The position numbers and the translations under genes are program-made. A DNA stretch of 64,000 bases from Polaromonas sp. CF318 (GTDB taxonomy: Bacteria > Pseudomonadota > Gammaproteobacteria > Burkholderiales > Burkholderiaceae_C): assembly GCF_000282655.1 (NCBI RefSeq), contig NZ_AKIV01000039.1, positions 1 to 64,000 on the forward strand, in the 5' to 3' direction. The first letter of the stretch is position 1, and each line of letters begins with the position of its first letter. The notes beneath the pieces are model-generated. The model was not told the origin of the DNA, made no database searches, and was given only the letters and a program-made list of their open reading frames with translations. Shown in pieces: positions 25,321 through 33,745 of this stretch.

Positions 25321-26880
25321 ATGACCGCCACCACGACCGCCTCTGTCCCCGGCTCCCCCGCCGCCAGCCCGCTGATACGCCTGCACGCCAACGACAACGT
25401 GCTGGTCGCCAAAACCGCGCTGTCGCTGGGCCAGGAGCTGCCGGAGGCCGGCGCGCGCGCGCGCGCGCAGGTGCCGGCGGGGCACAAGGTCGCGGCCCGC
25501 CGCATCGCGCGGGGCGAGCGCGTCCTGAAGTACGACACGGTGATCGGTGTGGCCGCCCGCGACATCGAGGCGGGCGACTATGTGCATTCGCACAACATGG
25601 CGCTGGTGGATTTTGAGCGCGACCCGGCCTTCGGGCAGGACGTGCGACCGGTGGACTATGTGCCGCAGGGCGAACGCGCCAGCTTCATGGGCTTCGTGCG
25701 CCCCGACGGCCGCGTGGGCACCCGCAACTTCATCGGCATCCTGTCCTCGGTCAATTGCTCGGCCACCGTCATCAAGAATATCGCGGCCCACTTCACACCC
25801 GAGCGGCTGGCGGCCTTCCCCCACGTGGACGGCGTGGCGGCCTTCGCGCAAACCAGCGGCTGCGGCATGTCGTCCCCCAGCGAGCATTTCGACGTGCTGC
25901 GCCGCACCCTGGCCGGCTATGCGCGCCACCCCAACCTCGCGGGTGTTCTGATCGTCGGCCTGGGCTGCGAGCGCAACCAGGTGTCGTCGCTGATGGAGTC
26001 GCAAGGCCTGGAGACCAGCAAGCTCATGCGCACGATGGTGATGCAGGAGGTCGGCGGCACCCGCGCCACGATAGAGGCCGGCATCGCCGCCGTTCTGGAG
26101 ATGCTGCCTGAAGCGAATGCGGCCAGGCGCCAGCCTGTGCCGGCGAGCCACCTGAAGATAGGCCTGGAGTGCGGCGGCTCCGACGGCTTTTCCGGCATCA
26201 CGGCCAACCCGGCGCTGGGCGCGGCCATGGACATCCTGGTGCGCCACGGCGGCACCGCCATCCTGTCGGAGACCCCTGAAATCCACGGCGTCGAATACAT
26301 GCTCACCCGCCGCGCCGTCACGCCCGAAGTGGGGCAGAAGCTGCTGGACCGGCTGGCCTGGTGGGAAAAATACACGGCGGGCCACAACGCGCAGTTCAAC
26401 GGCGTGGTCGGGCACGGCAACCAGGCCGGCGGGCTGGCCAATATTTTCGAGAAGTCGCTCGGCTCGGCCATGAAGGGCGGCACCACGCCGCTGCAGGCGG
26501 TCTATGAATATGCCGAGCCCATCACCCAGAACGGCTTTGTCTTCATGGATTCGCCCGGCTACGACCCGGTGGCTTCGACCGGGCAGATTGCCAGCGGCGC
26601 CAACCTGATCTGCTTTACCACCGGCCGGGGCTCCATGTTCGGCTCCAAGCCGGCGCCCACGATCAAGCTGGCCAGCAACACGGCCATGTTCAAGCGGCTC
26701 GAGGAGGACATGGACATCAACTGCGGCGCCATCCTGGATGGCGAGCTCGATGTCGCGCAGATGGGCCGGCGGATTTTTGAGGAGATCCTGCGCCACGCCT
26801 CGGGCGAGCCGACCAAGAGCGAGGCGCTGGGCCTGGGCGACCACGAATTTGTGCCCTGGCATCTGGGCATCGTCAGCTGA
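25321..26880 (+). CDS. UxaA family hydrolyase (galactarate/altronate dehydratase), copy 2
   Basis: About 519 residues with the same layout as the paralogue at 2551-4095. The SAF domain (about 15-100) contains LIRLHANDNVLVAK and PAGHKVAARRIARGE. The catalytic domain has RVGTRNFIGILSSVNCSATVIKNI, QTSGCGMSSPSEHFD, GLGCERNQ, LECGGSDGFSG and DMDINCGAILDGE. A run of GCGCGC repeats at about 25450-25467 encodes AGARARAQ. An HpaI/GarL aldolase and a 2-hydroxyacid dehydrogenase lie downstream. Dehydration of galactarate or glucarate to 5-keto-4-deoxyglucarate is therefore a good working hypothesis. Confidence 0.88.
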   Translation: MTATTTASVPGSPAASPLIRLHANDNVLVAKTALSLGQELPEAGARARAQVPAGHKVAARRIARGERVLKYDTVIGVAARDIEAGDYVHSHNMALVDFERDPAFGQDVRPVDYVPQGERASFMGFVRPDGRVGTRNFIGILSSVNCSATVIKNIAAHFTPERLAAFPHVDGVAAFAQTSGCGMSSPSEHFDVLRRTLAGYARHPNLAGVLIVGLGCERNQVSSLMESQGLETSKLMRTMVMQEVGGTRATIEAGIAAVLEMLPEANAARRQPVPASHLKIGLECGGSDGFSGITANPALGAAMDILVRHGGTAILSETPEIHGVEYMLTRRAVTPEVGQKLLDRLAWWEKYTAGHNAQFNGVVGHGNQAGGLANIFEKSLGSAMKGGTTPLQAVYEYAEPITQNGFVFMDSPGYDPVASTGQIASGANLICFTTGRGSMFGSKPAPTIKLASNTAMFKRLEEDMDINCGAILDGELDVAQMGRRIFEEILRHASGEPTKSEALGLGDHEFVPWHLGIVS

Positions 26881-27034
26881 GCGGCGCAACAGCTGCCGGC
26901 TGTGCATCAAGCATCCCGCCAGGGGCTGCCCGAGGGGCGGTACATGGCAAGCGGCCGGAGGGCGGCCGAGGCATCCGCCTGAAATGCCCTCGAAGCGCCG
27001 GACCGTTTGAAAAATACACAAGGAGACAATGACC

Positions 27035-28036
27035 ATGCCAAGCCTTACTCCCGCCATGCGGCGCATCGCCCGCCGCATGCTGCTGCTTGCCGCCCTGGCC
27101 GCTTGCGCGCTGGGCCCCGCGGCCCACGCGCAAAGCGACTATCCCAACAAGCCGCTGACCCTGCTGGTGCCTTACCCCGCCGGCGGCGCCAACGATGCCG
27201 TGGCACGCCTGGTGGGGCAGAAGATGGGTGAGAGCCTGAAGCAGCCGGTCATCATCGACAACCGCCCCGGCGCCGGCACCACCATCGGTACCGCCGCGGC
27301 GGCCAAGGCCGCTCCCGACGGCTACACGCTGGTGCTGGGCTCGCTGGCGAGCCACGCGGTCAGCCCGCACCTCTATGCCAAGCCCGGTTATGACGCCATC
27401 GCCGACTTCACCCCCGTGGGCACCATAGGCGTGGTGCCCATGGTGCTGATCGTCGCCAAGGAGTCGCCTTACACCGACCTGCGCTCGCTGGTCGAAGCCG
27501 CGCGGCGCCAGCCGAACGCGCTGAACTATGGCTCCGCCGGCAACGGCTCCCCGCTGCACCTGGCGGCCGAGCTGTTCAAGCAGAGCGCGCACATCCAGAT
27601 CAGCCATGTGCCCTACAAGGGCGGCAATGCCCACACCATGGACCTGATGGGCGGGCGGCTCGACATGATCCTGGATACCTTGACCAGCGCCGCGCCGCTG
27701 ATCAAGGGCGGCAAGGTCCGGGCCCTGGCCGTCGCGGCGCCGTCCCGCCTGCCTGAGCTGCCGGGTGTCCCCACTTTCTCGGAGGCGGGTTATCCCGGCT
27801 TTGAGGTCAATGCCTGGTATGCGCTGTACGCACCCGCCAAGACCAGCAAGGAAGTGGTCGGCCGCCTCAACGCGACGCTGGTGGCCGTGCTCAAGCAGCC
27901 CGACGTCCTGGAAAAATTCGGCACCCTGGGCGTGCGGACCCAGCCCGGACCGCCGCAAGACCTGGCCCGCTTTACCCAGGAGGAATGGGACCGCTACGGC
28001 AAGCTCATTCAGGCCAGCGGCATCCGCATAGACTGA
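27035..28036 (+). CDS. Bug/TctC family tripartite tricarboxylate receptor, copy 3
   Basis: About 333 residues with a Sec signal peptide (RRMLLLAALAACALGPAAHAQ). Bug features are YPNKPLTLLVPYPAGGANDAVARLVG, DNRPGAGTTIGTAAAAKAAPDGYTLVLGS, YGSAGNGSPLHLAAELF, HVPYKGGNAHTMDLMGGRLDMI and VPTFSEAGYPGFE. The ATG at 27035 sits 9 nt after AGGAG (27021-27025); the in-frame ATG at 27029 is only 3 nt from it. The 154-bp gap to the uxaA-family gene shows no clear terminator. Two receptors in one operon suggest two related ligands. Confidence 0.92.
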   Translation: MPSLTPAMRRIARRMLLLAALAACALGPAAHAQSDYPNKPLTLLVPYPAGGANDAVARLVGQKMGESLKQPVIIDNRPGAGTTIGTAAAAKAAPDGYTLVLGSLASHAVSPHLYAKPGYDAIADFTPVGTIGVVPMVLIVAKESPYTDLRSLVEAARRQPNALNYGSAGNGSPLHLAAELFKQSAHIQISHVPYKGGNAHTMDLMGGRLDMILDTLTSAAPLIKGGKVRALAVAAPSRLPELPGVPTFSEAGYPGFEVNAWYALYAPAKTSKEVVGRLNATLVAVLKQPDVLEKFGTLGVRTQPGPPQDLARFTQEEWDRYGKLIQASGIRID

Positions 28037-28040
28037 GCCC

Positions 28041-29000
28041 ATGGACGCCACTTTCCAGGTTCTCGTCACCGCCGCCCACTGGGCCCCGTCCGCGCAGGAT
28101 ATCGTGCGCGGCGCGGGCGGGCAGATCACCTTTTTGCCCGACCCCGTGACCGAAGACGCACTGGTAGCGCAACTGGCCGCCACAGGCGCGCAGGCCCTGG
28201 TGTTGCGGGGCTCCAAGCCCATTTCGGAGCGTGTGCTGGCCGCCGCCCCGGCGCTGAAGATCGTGGCCAAGAACGGCGCGGGCGTGGACAGTGTGGACCT
28301 GGCCGCCGCCCGCCAACGCGGCGTCGCCGTTGCCGTGGCACCCGCCGCCAATGCCGATGCCGTGGCCGAGCATGCGCTGGCGCTCATGCTTTCACTTACG
28401 CGGCAGCTGCCGCTGCTCGACGGCATGGTGCGCGGCGGCCGCTGGGCCGACAGCAGCTGGCAAGGGCGGGATTTTCGCGGCGCCGTGGTCGGCATCGTGG
28501 GTTACGGCGGCATAGGCCGCAGCACGGCGCGGCTCGCCGCCGCGCTGGGCGCCCGGGTGCTGGTGCTGCGCCCCGCCGGGCAGGCGGACAGCCATGCCGC
28601 GGAGCCCGACCTGGACCGCTTCCTGGCGCAGGTCGACATCCTGAGCCTGCATTGCCCGCTGACCGAACGCACACGCGGCCTGATCGGCCGGCGCGAGTTG
28701 TCGCTCATGCGGCGCGGCGGCCTGCTCATCAATACGGCGCGCGGCCCCGTCGTGGACGAAGCGGCGCTGTTGGAGGCCTTGCGATCCGGCCATCTGGACG
28801 GCGCCGGGCTGGACACCTTCGACGCAGAGCCCCTGCCGGCCGGCCACCCGCTGCTGGCACTGCCCAATGTGCTGCTCACGCCGCATGTCGCGGGCGTCAC
28901 CCGCGACGCGGCCCTGCAGGTGGCGAATATCACCGCGCGTAACATCGTGGACTACCTGGCCACCGGCGCCTTGCCCGCCCGTCATCTCGTGGCGGCTTGA
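28041..29000 (+). CDS. D-isomer-specific 2-hydroxyacid dehydrogenase
   Basis: About 319 residues. NAD(P)-dependent 2-hydroxyacid dehydrogenase with [23 protein letters not shown], the cofactor loop [51 protein letters not shown] and the catalytic His in [10 protein letters not shown]. It is likely to reduce a 2-oxoacid such as hydroxypyruvate or tartronate semialdehyde, or to oxidise a D-2-hydroxy acid. Its place between TctC receptor and HpaI aldolase genes suggests it takes the role GarR has in E. coli galactarate breakdown. That assignment is inference. Confidence 0.88.
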   Translation: MDATFQVLVTAAHWAPSAQDIVRGAGGQITFLPDPVTEDALVAQLAATGAQALVLRGSKPISERVLAAAPALKIVAKNGAGVDSVDLAAARQRGVAVAVAPAANADAVAEHALALMLSLTRQLPLLDGMVRGGRWADSSWQGRDFRGAVVGIVGYGGIGRSTARLAAALGARVLVLRPAGQADSHAAEPDLDRFLAQVDILSLHCPLTERTRGLIGRRELSLMRRGGLLINTARGPVVDEAALLEALRSGHLDGAGLDTFDAEPLPAGHPLLALPNVLLTPHVAGVTRDAALQVANITARNIVDYLATGALPARHLVAA

Positions 29001-29041
29001 GCCGGCCCGGCCGCTCCTTTATTTCCCGACTCGACACTTCC

Positions 29042-29845
29042 ATGCCCGCCAACAATCCCTTCAAAACCGCTCTCGCTGCCCGCCGGCCCCAGGTCGGCCT
29101 CTGGCTTTCCATGGCCGATCCCTACCTCGCGGAGGTCAGCGCCACGGCCGGCTTCGACTGGCTGCTGATCGACGGCGAGCATGCGCCCAACGATGTGCGC
29201 AGCACGCTGGCTTCGCTCCAGGCCGTGGCGCCCTACCGCGCGCAGCCCGTGGTGCGCGCGGTGGCCGGCGAAGTGCCGCTGGTCAAGCAACTGCTGGACA
29301 TAGGCGCGCACAACCTGCTGATCCCCATGGTCGACACGGCCGAGCAGGCGCGCGCCATGGTCAGCGCCACACGCTATCCGCCGCTGGGTATCCGTGGCGT
29401 CGGCAGTGCCGTGGGGCGTGCTTCGCGATGGAGCGCGCGCACCGACTACCTCGACACGGCGGATGACGAAGTCTGCCTGCTGGTGCAGGCGGAAACCGTG
29501 ACCGCCCTGGGCAACCTGGAGGCCATTTGCGCGGTGGAGGGCGTGGACGGCGTTTTTATAGGCCCGGCCGACCTGGCTGCTTCCATGGGCCACCGCGGCA
29601 AACCCGGCCACCCCGAGGTGCAGGCCGCGATCGAAGGCGCCATGAAAACCATCATCGCTTCGGGCAAGGCGGCCGGCACGCTGACCTCGGACACGGCGCT
29701 GGCCAGGCGTTACCTCGCGCTGGGCTGCACGTTTGTGGCCGTCGGCGTCGACGTCCTGGTCTATGCCAATGCCGCCAGGCGCCTGGCGGCTGACCTTGTG
29801 CCCTCAGGCGCCGTGCAGCCGGCCGCACCCGGCGCGGCCTACTGA
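29042..29845 (+). CDS. HpcH/HpaI class II aldolase (GarL-like)
   Basis: About 267 residues. These metal-dependent aldolases cleave 4-hydroxy-2-oxoacids to pyruvate and an aldehyde. Active-site segments are all present: [11 protein letters not shown] (His), QPVVRAVAG (Arg), [32 protein letters not shown] (Glu metal ligand) and [17 protein letters not shown] (Asp ligand). With the UxaA-family dehydratase upstream, the best guess is 5-keto-4-deoxy-D-glucarate or 2-keto-3-deoxy-sugar-acid aldolase. ATG 29042 is chosen over 28997 because it starts at the family N-terminus. The gene converges on the aldehyde dehydrogenase gene with a 7-bp gap. Confidence 0.88.
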   Translation: MPANNPFKTALAARRPQVGLWLSMADPYLAEVSATAGFDWLLIDGEHAPNDVRSTLASLQAVAPYRAQPVVRAVAGEVPLVKQLLDIGAHNLLIPMVDTAEQARAMVSATRYPPLGIRGVGSAVGRASRWSARTDYLDTADDEVCLLVQAETVTALGNLEAICAVEGVDGVFIGPADLAASMGHRGKPGHPEVQAAIEGAMKTIIASGKAAGTLTSDTALARRYLALGCTFVAVGVDVLVYANAARRLAADLVPSGAVQPAAPGAAY

Positions 29846-29852
29846 CCAGGGC

Positions 29853-31364
29853 CTAGATATCAAAGCGTATGCCCTGGGCCAGCGGCAGGCTTGAGCCGTA
29901 GTTGACGGTATTCGTCGCGCGGCGCATATAGGCCTTCCAGGAATCCGATCCCGACTCGCGGCCGCCGCCGGTTTCTTTTTCGCCGCCGAAGGCACCGCCT
30001 ATCTCCGCGCCGCTGGTGCCGATGTTGACGTTGGCGATGCCGCAGTCCGAACCGCGTGCCGAGGTGAAGATTTCGGCCTCGCGCAGGTCCTGCGTGAAGA
30101 CGGCCGATGACAGGCCGTGCGCCACGGCGTTGTTCATCGCGATCGCCTCCTCAAAATTGTCATAGGGCACGACGTAGAGGATGGGCGCGAAGGTCTCGTG
30201 CAGCATGGGGCCGGCCTGCTCCTTCAGTTCCACGATGGCGGGGCGCACGTAGTGGGCCGTGCCATCGCCGGGCTGTTTGTCGCCGAAGTGCACTTTGGCG
30301 CCCAGCTTTTTGGCCTCGGCGAGCGCCGACTGCATGGCGTCAAACGCGCGGCCGTCTATCAGCGGGCCGACCAGCGTGCCGTCTTTCAGCGGGTTGCCGA
30401 TAGGCAGGCGCTCAAACACGGCGACCAGGCGCTTGACCAGCTCCGGATAAATCGAGCGATGCACGATCAGGCGGCGCAGGCTGGTGCAACGCTGGCCGGC
30501 GGTGCCGGCGGCCGCAAAGGCCGCGCCGCGCACCACGAGTTCCAGGTTGGCCGAAGGGCAGACGATGGCAGCGTTGTTGCCCCCCAGTTCCAGCAGCGAG
30601 CGCTTGAACAGGCTCGCGCAGGCGATTGCAACGTTCTTGCCCATGGCGGTGGAGCCGGTGGCGCTGACCAGCTTGACGTGCGGGTGCTTGACCAGCGCTT
30701 CGCCGGTGGCGCGTTCGCCGATCAGCAGCTCGCTCAGGCCTTGCGTCTCCAGGCCCAGGTTCTTGGCGGTCTGCAGCAGCAGGCCGTTGAGTGCGATGGC
30801 TGACAGCGGGGTTTTCTCCGAAGGCTTCCAGGCCAGGGTGTTGCCGCAGACCAGCGCCAGTGCGGCATTCCAGGCGAACACCGCCATCGGGAAGTTAAAG
30901 GCCGAGATGATGCCGACCACGCCCACGGGATGCCAGGTTTCCAGCAGCTTGTGGTCGGGGCGCTCGCTGGCGATCGTCAGGCCGTAAAGCTGGCGCGACA
31001 GGCCGACCGTGAATTCGCAGATGTCTATGACCTCCTGCACCTCGCCCAGGCCTTCCTGCAGGATCTTGCCGGTTTCCAGCGAGATCAATCGGCCCAATTC
31101 GGCCTTGTGGCGGCGCACGGTTTCGCCGAAGGCGCGCACCAGTTCGCCGCGCTTGGGCGCGGGCACATTGCGCCATTCGGTAAAGCGCTGGTGGGCGGCA
31201 TTGAGCGCGCTGTCCACCTCGGCGGCGCTGTGCATGGCCACGCGGGCCAGCTGGCTGCCGTCTATGGGCGTGGCCACGGTGATGGCCGAGGCCGCCTTGC
31301 TGGCCAGGTCGGCGCCCAGGCCCAGGGCCTTGAAGAGGGATGAAACGTCGTTGGCGTGACTCAT
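29853..31364 (-). CDS. amaB: L-piperidine-6-carboxylate / 2-aminoadipate semialdehyde dehydrogenase (ALDH7 family)
   Basis: About 503 residues. It matches the ALDH7A1/AmaB (PcD) group rather than generic aldehyde dehydrogenases: SLETGKILQEGLGEVQEVIDICEFTVGLSRQLYG, ASERPDHKLLETWHPVGVVGIISAFNFPMAVFAWN, SLLELGGNNAAIVCPSA, the catalytic Cys in GTAGQRCTSLRRLIVH, and the C-terminal GGAFGGEKETGGGRESGSDSWKAYMRRATNTVNYG. The enzyme oxidises 2-aminoadipate 6-semialdehyde to 2-aminoadipate in lysine/pipecolate breakdown. The two genes upstream on the same strand encode the next two steps, which supports the assignment strongly. Confidence 0.92.
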   Translation of the reverse strand: MSHANDVSSLFKALGLGADLASKAASAITVATPIDGSQLARVAMHSAAEVDSALNAAHQRFTEWRNVPAPKRGELVRAFGETVRRHKAELGRLISLETGKILQEGLGEVQEVIDICEFTVGLSRQLYGLTIASERPDHKLLETWHPVGVVGIISAFNFPMAVFAWNAALALVCGNTLAWKPSEKTPLSAIALNGLLLQTAKNLGLETQGLSELLIGERATGEALVKHPHVKLVSATGSTAMGKNVAIACASLFKRSLLELGGNNAAIVCPSANLELVVRGAAFAAAGTAGQRCTSLRRLIVHRSIYPELVKRLVAVFERLPIGNPLKDGTLVGPLIDGRAFDAMQSALAEAKKLGAKVHFGDKQPGDGTAHYVRPAIVELKEQAGPMLHETFAPILYVVPYDNFEEAIAMNNAVAHGLSSAVFTQDLREAEIFTSARGSDCGIANVNIGTSGAEIGGAFGGEKETGGGRESGSDSWKAYMRRATNTVNYGSSLPLAQGIRFDI

Positions 31365-31394
31365 GATGAAGTCCTTTCTTGGTGTGTCTTGAAA

Positions 31395-32621
31395 TCAGTG
31401 CTTCGCGGCTTTGGCGGCGAGCTCGCGCAGGCCGCGGCCCAGGCGTTCGGCACCTTGCCGCAGCGCCTCGGGCGCGGGGTTGGCAAAACTCAGGCGCAGC
31501 CAGGGCTGGGCGTTGTTGCTGATGCTGAAGGCCGCGCCCGGCACCACCAGCACCTGGTTGGCCAGGCCGAAGTCGACCCAGGCCTGGGTGGGCAGCAGGG
31601 GCAGCGCGCTGGAGAGCTTTGCCCATATGAACATGCCGCCCTGCGGCCTGTCAAATTCAAGCAGGCCGCCGCAATGCGCGTGCAGCGCATCGGCCAGCAC
31701 CCTGCCTTTGGCGGCATAGGCCGGGCGCAGCAAGTCCAGGTGCGGGCCCAGGCGGTCCGAGACCAGCATGGCCGCCAGGGTCAGTTGCTCCAGCGAGCCA
31801 CTGTGCACGTCGGCCGCCTGCTTGGCCAGCACCACGCCGCGCGCGATGTCGGCCGGCGCGAGCAGCACGCCCAGGCGCAGGGCCGGGGCGACGACCTTGG
31901 AATAGCTGGTCATATAGGCGACCTGCGCGGGCGAACCGGCCTGCTGGTTGAGCTGCGCAAGCGATGGCGGCGGCGCGGCGTCAAACCAGAGTTCGCCGTA
32001 GGGGTCGTCCTCGAGCAGCGTGACGCCGTACTGCGCGGCCAGTTCCAGCAGGCGCAGGCGGCGCGCCAGCGGCATCACGGCGCCGGTCGGGTTCGCGAAA
32101 TTGGGAACGACGTAAAGCACACGCGGGCTTTCGGCCCGCAGCAGGGCTTCGAGCTTTTCGACGTCCATGCCCTGCGCATCGGTCGGCACTTCGACGAGGC
32201 GCGCGCCCGCGAAGCGAAAGGCCTGCAGCGCTGCCGGGTAGTTAAAGGATTCCACCGCCACGCCTTCGCCGGGCTCGACCAGCACGCGCGCGAGCAGGTC
32301 TATGGCCTGTTGCGAGCCGGTGGTGATCAGCAGGTTTTCAGCCTGTGCCGCCAGGCCGCGTTGCTGCAGCAGCGCGGCGCTGGCTTCGCGCAGCACGGGC
32401 AGGCCTTCGGTGGCGCCGTATTGCAGGTTGCGGCCTTGCAGCGAGCCGGCCACTTCCAGCAGCGATTCGCGCAGCCACGCGGCCGGCAGCAACGCGGGGT
32501 CGGGGTGGCCGCCGGCCAATGACACCATGCCCTCGCGGCCGGCCAGCGCCAGCATGGCGCGTATCGGCGAGCCGCTGGCCTGCGCGTAGAGCGGGCGCAG
32601 CGGCCCGCGCGCGGCCGTCAT
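31395..32621 (-). CDS. PLP-dependent aminotransferase, probable 2-aminoadipate transaminase (LysN-like)
   Basis: About 408 residues of fold-type I aminotransferase, of the class found in LysN/MocR C-terminal domains. Visible are MVSLAGGHPDPALLP, LQYGATEGLPVLREA, ITTGSQQAIDLLARVL, VVPNFANPTGAVMPL, LLEDDPYGELWF, the PLP Lys in YSKVVAPALRLG, and the substrate Arg in PWLRLSFA. It lies between the amaB and hglS genes. Its start overlaps the hglS stop by 4 bp. It probably converts 2-aminoadipate to 2-oxoadipate, the HglS substrate. Confidence 0.87.
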   Translation of the reverse strand: MTAARGPLRPLYAQASGSPIRAMLALAGREGMVSLAGGHPDPALLPAAWLRESLLEVAGSLQGRNLQYGATEGLPVLREASAALLQQRGLAAQAENLLITTGSQQAIDLLARVLVEPGEGVAVESFNYPAALQAFRFAGARLVEVPTDAQGMDVEKLEALLRAESPRVLYVVPNFANPTGAVMPLARRLRLLELAAQYGVTLLEDDPYGELWFDAAPPPSLAQLNQQAGSPAQVAYMTSYSKVVAPALRLGVLLAPADIARGVVLAKQAADVHSGSLEQLTLAAMLVSDRLGPHLDLLRPAYAAKGRVLADALHAHCGGLLEFDRPQGGMFIWAKLSSALPLLPTQAWVDFGLANQVLVVPGAAFSISNNAQPWLRLSFANPAPEALRQGAERLGRGLRELAAKAAKH

Positions 32622-33646
32622 GCGCGGGCGGCCGTCATGCCAAAAATGCCGGTGGCGTTGCCGGCGTCAAACGCCAGGTCCAGGCGCGGCTGCACCGGGT
32701 CGTTGGCCGCGCTGTTGCTTTGCAACGCGTCGCGTGTGATGAATTCGTAGAACGAGCCGGGCACCTCACGCCAGACGCGGCCCTGGTCGGTTATGAAGTC
32801 GCGCTGCACGCTCGCGGCGCGAAAGGCCGTCTGGCGCACGCGGCCGCTGGCCGAGACTTCGACCTTGTCCTTGATGGGCCGGCCAAGGGCGCGCTGGCGT
32901 GCCGCCACCGCGTCCACATCGTCCACGCGGTCGGTCGCGTGGTTGAAGGCATTGCCCTCGGTGGAAATCCAGGCCATCTCGGCGGATTCGGCCAGCAGCA
33001 GTTCGTAGTCGTCCATCGCGAACACGCCGTGCTGGCGGTCAAAGCAACGCAGCAGCTGCGGCAGCAGGCGCAGCGCCTGCGCCAGCGGCAGCACGCCGTC
33101 GCGCGTGAGCTGCTCCAGGTCGGCAATGTCCTGCGGGCCCAGCGGGTCGCGCGAAGTCGACAGCACGCGCGTGACGGCGGACTGGAAGGGCGCGGAGAAC
33201 TGCTCGGGATGCAGCTCGGAGACAAAAAACTGCGCGATCTCTTCGGGGAAATCGCGGTGGCTGTAGGCGCGGCCCGTCATCTTCAGGCGCGGCAGCGGGT
33301 AGGTGCCCTGCAGCTCAAAACCCAGCGGGCGCAGCACGCGCGTAAAGGCCGCCTCGCCGGCCGGCAGCGCACCGCTGGGCCAGCGCACGGTGCGCAGCGC
33401 GCCGTGGTCGAACACCACCTTACGCTGCTGGCCCAGCACGTCGCTGGCGATGTAGTCCTGCCCGGCCGGCACACGCTGCACCAGGCCGTGGAACAGCGCC
33501 ATATTGAGTGCCTGGGCCAGCTCCGCGCGGCTTACGCTGCCCGAGGCGGCTTGCTGCAGGCCGGGATGGACGTACATCTGTTCATGGATGGTTTTGACGG
33601 CTTCGGGTGGAAGGCAGGCGGCGAGCAGCTTCTGGAGGTGGGTCAT
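32618..33646 (-). CDS. hglS: 2-oxoadipate dioxygenase/decarboxylase (HglS, DUF1338)
   Basis: About 342 residues. DUF1338/YdcJ-family proteins are Fe(II) enzymes that convert 2-oxoadipate to D-2-hydroxyglutarate. The expected metal/substrate residues are visible: the His and Arg of FDHGALRTV (H-x3-R), the His of NAFNHATDRVDDVDAV and the Glu of GSFYEFITRD. It is the first gene of the leftward hglS-aminotransferase-amaB operon, so three consecutive steps of D-lysine/2-aminoadipate catabolism are encoded together. The D-2-hydroxyglutarate dehydrogenase needed next is not in the window. The divergent LysR gene is the likely regulator. Confidence 0.92.
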   Translation of the reverse strand: MTHLQKLLAACLPPEAVKTIHEQMYVHPGLQQAASGSVSRAELAQALNMALFHGLVQRVPAGQDYIASDVLGQQRKVVFDHGALRTVRWPSGALPAGEAAFTRVLRPLGFELQGTYPLPRLKMTGRAYSHRDFPEEIAQFFVSELHPEQFSAPFQSAVTRVLSTSRDPLGPQDIADLEQLTRDGVLPLAQALRLLPQLLRCFDRQHGVFAMDDYELLLAESAEMAWISTEGNAFNHATDRVDDVDAVAARQRALGRPIKDKVEVSASGRVRQTAFRAASVQRDFITDQGRVWREVPGSFYEFITRDALQSNSAANDPVQPRLDLAFDAGNATGIFGMTAARA

Positions 33647-33727
33647 GTCAGGCGTGTTCTTGGCGGGTGAAAGCCGGATTTTCGGTAATTTGGGCTACAG
33701 GTACAAAGGATCAATTTCGATGGATTC

Positions 33728-33742
33728 ATGAGATATATTCAT
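33728..33742. promoter_or_regulatory. LysR-type box (ATGA-N7-TCAT)
   Basis: ATGAGATATATTCAT is a dyad with T-N11-A spacing, the generic LysR-family pattern. It is located between hglS and the divergent lysR and ends 3 bp before the ATG at 33746. It is a likely binding site of that LysR protein for autoregulation and for control of hglS-amaB. Confidence 0.5.
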
Positions 33743-33745
33743 GCG

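Noticed and set aside
25450..25467. GCGCGC simple repeat as a phase-variable tract
   Set aside because: It lies in a codon-biased AGARARAQ loop of the UxaA SAF domain and is too short to support phase variation.
26881..27034. Possible further degenerate copy of the GGGGCCGCGG/ACACGAAGTG repeat
   Set aside because: Only short words (GGGGCTGCCCGAGGGGCGG, GGCAAGCGG) are shared; not enough to call.
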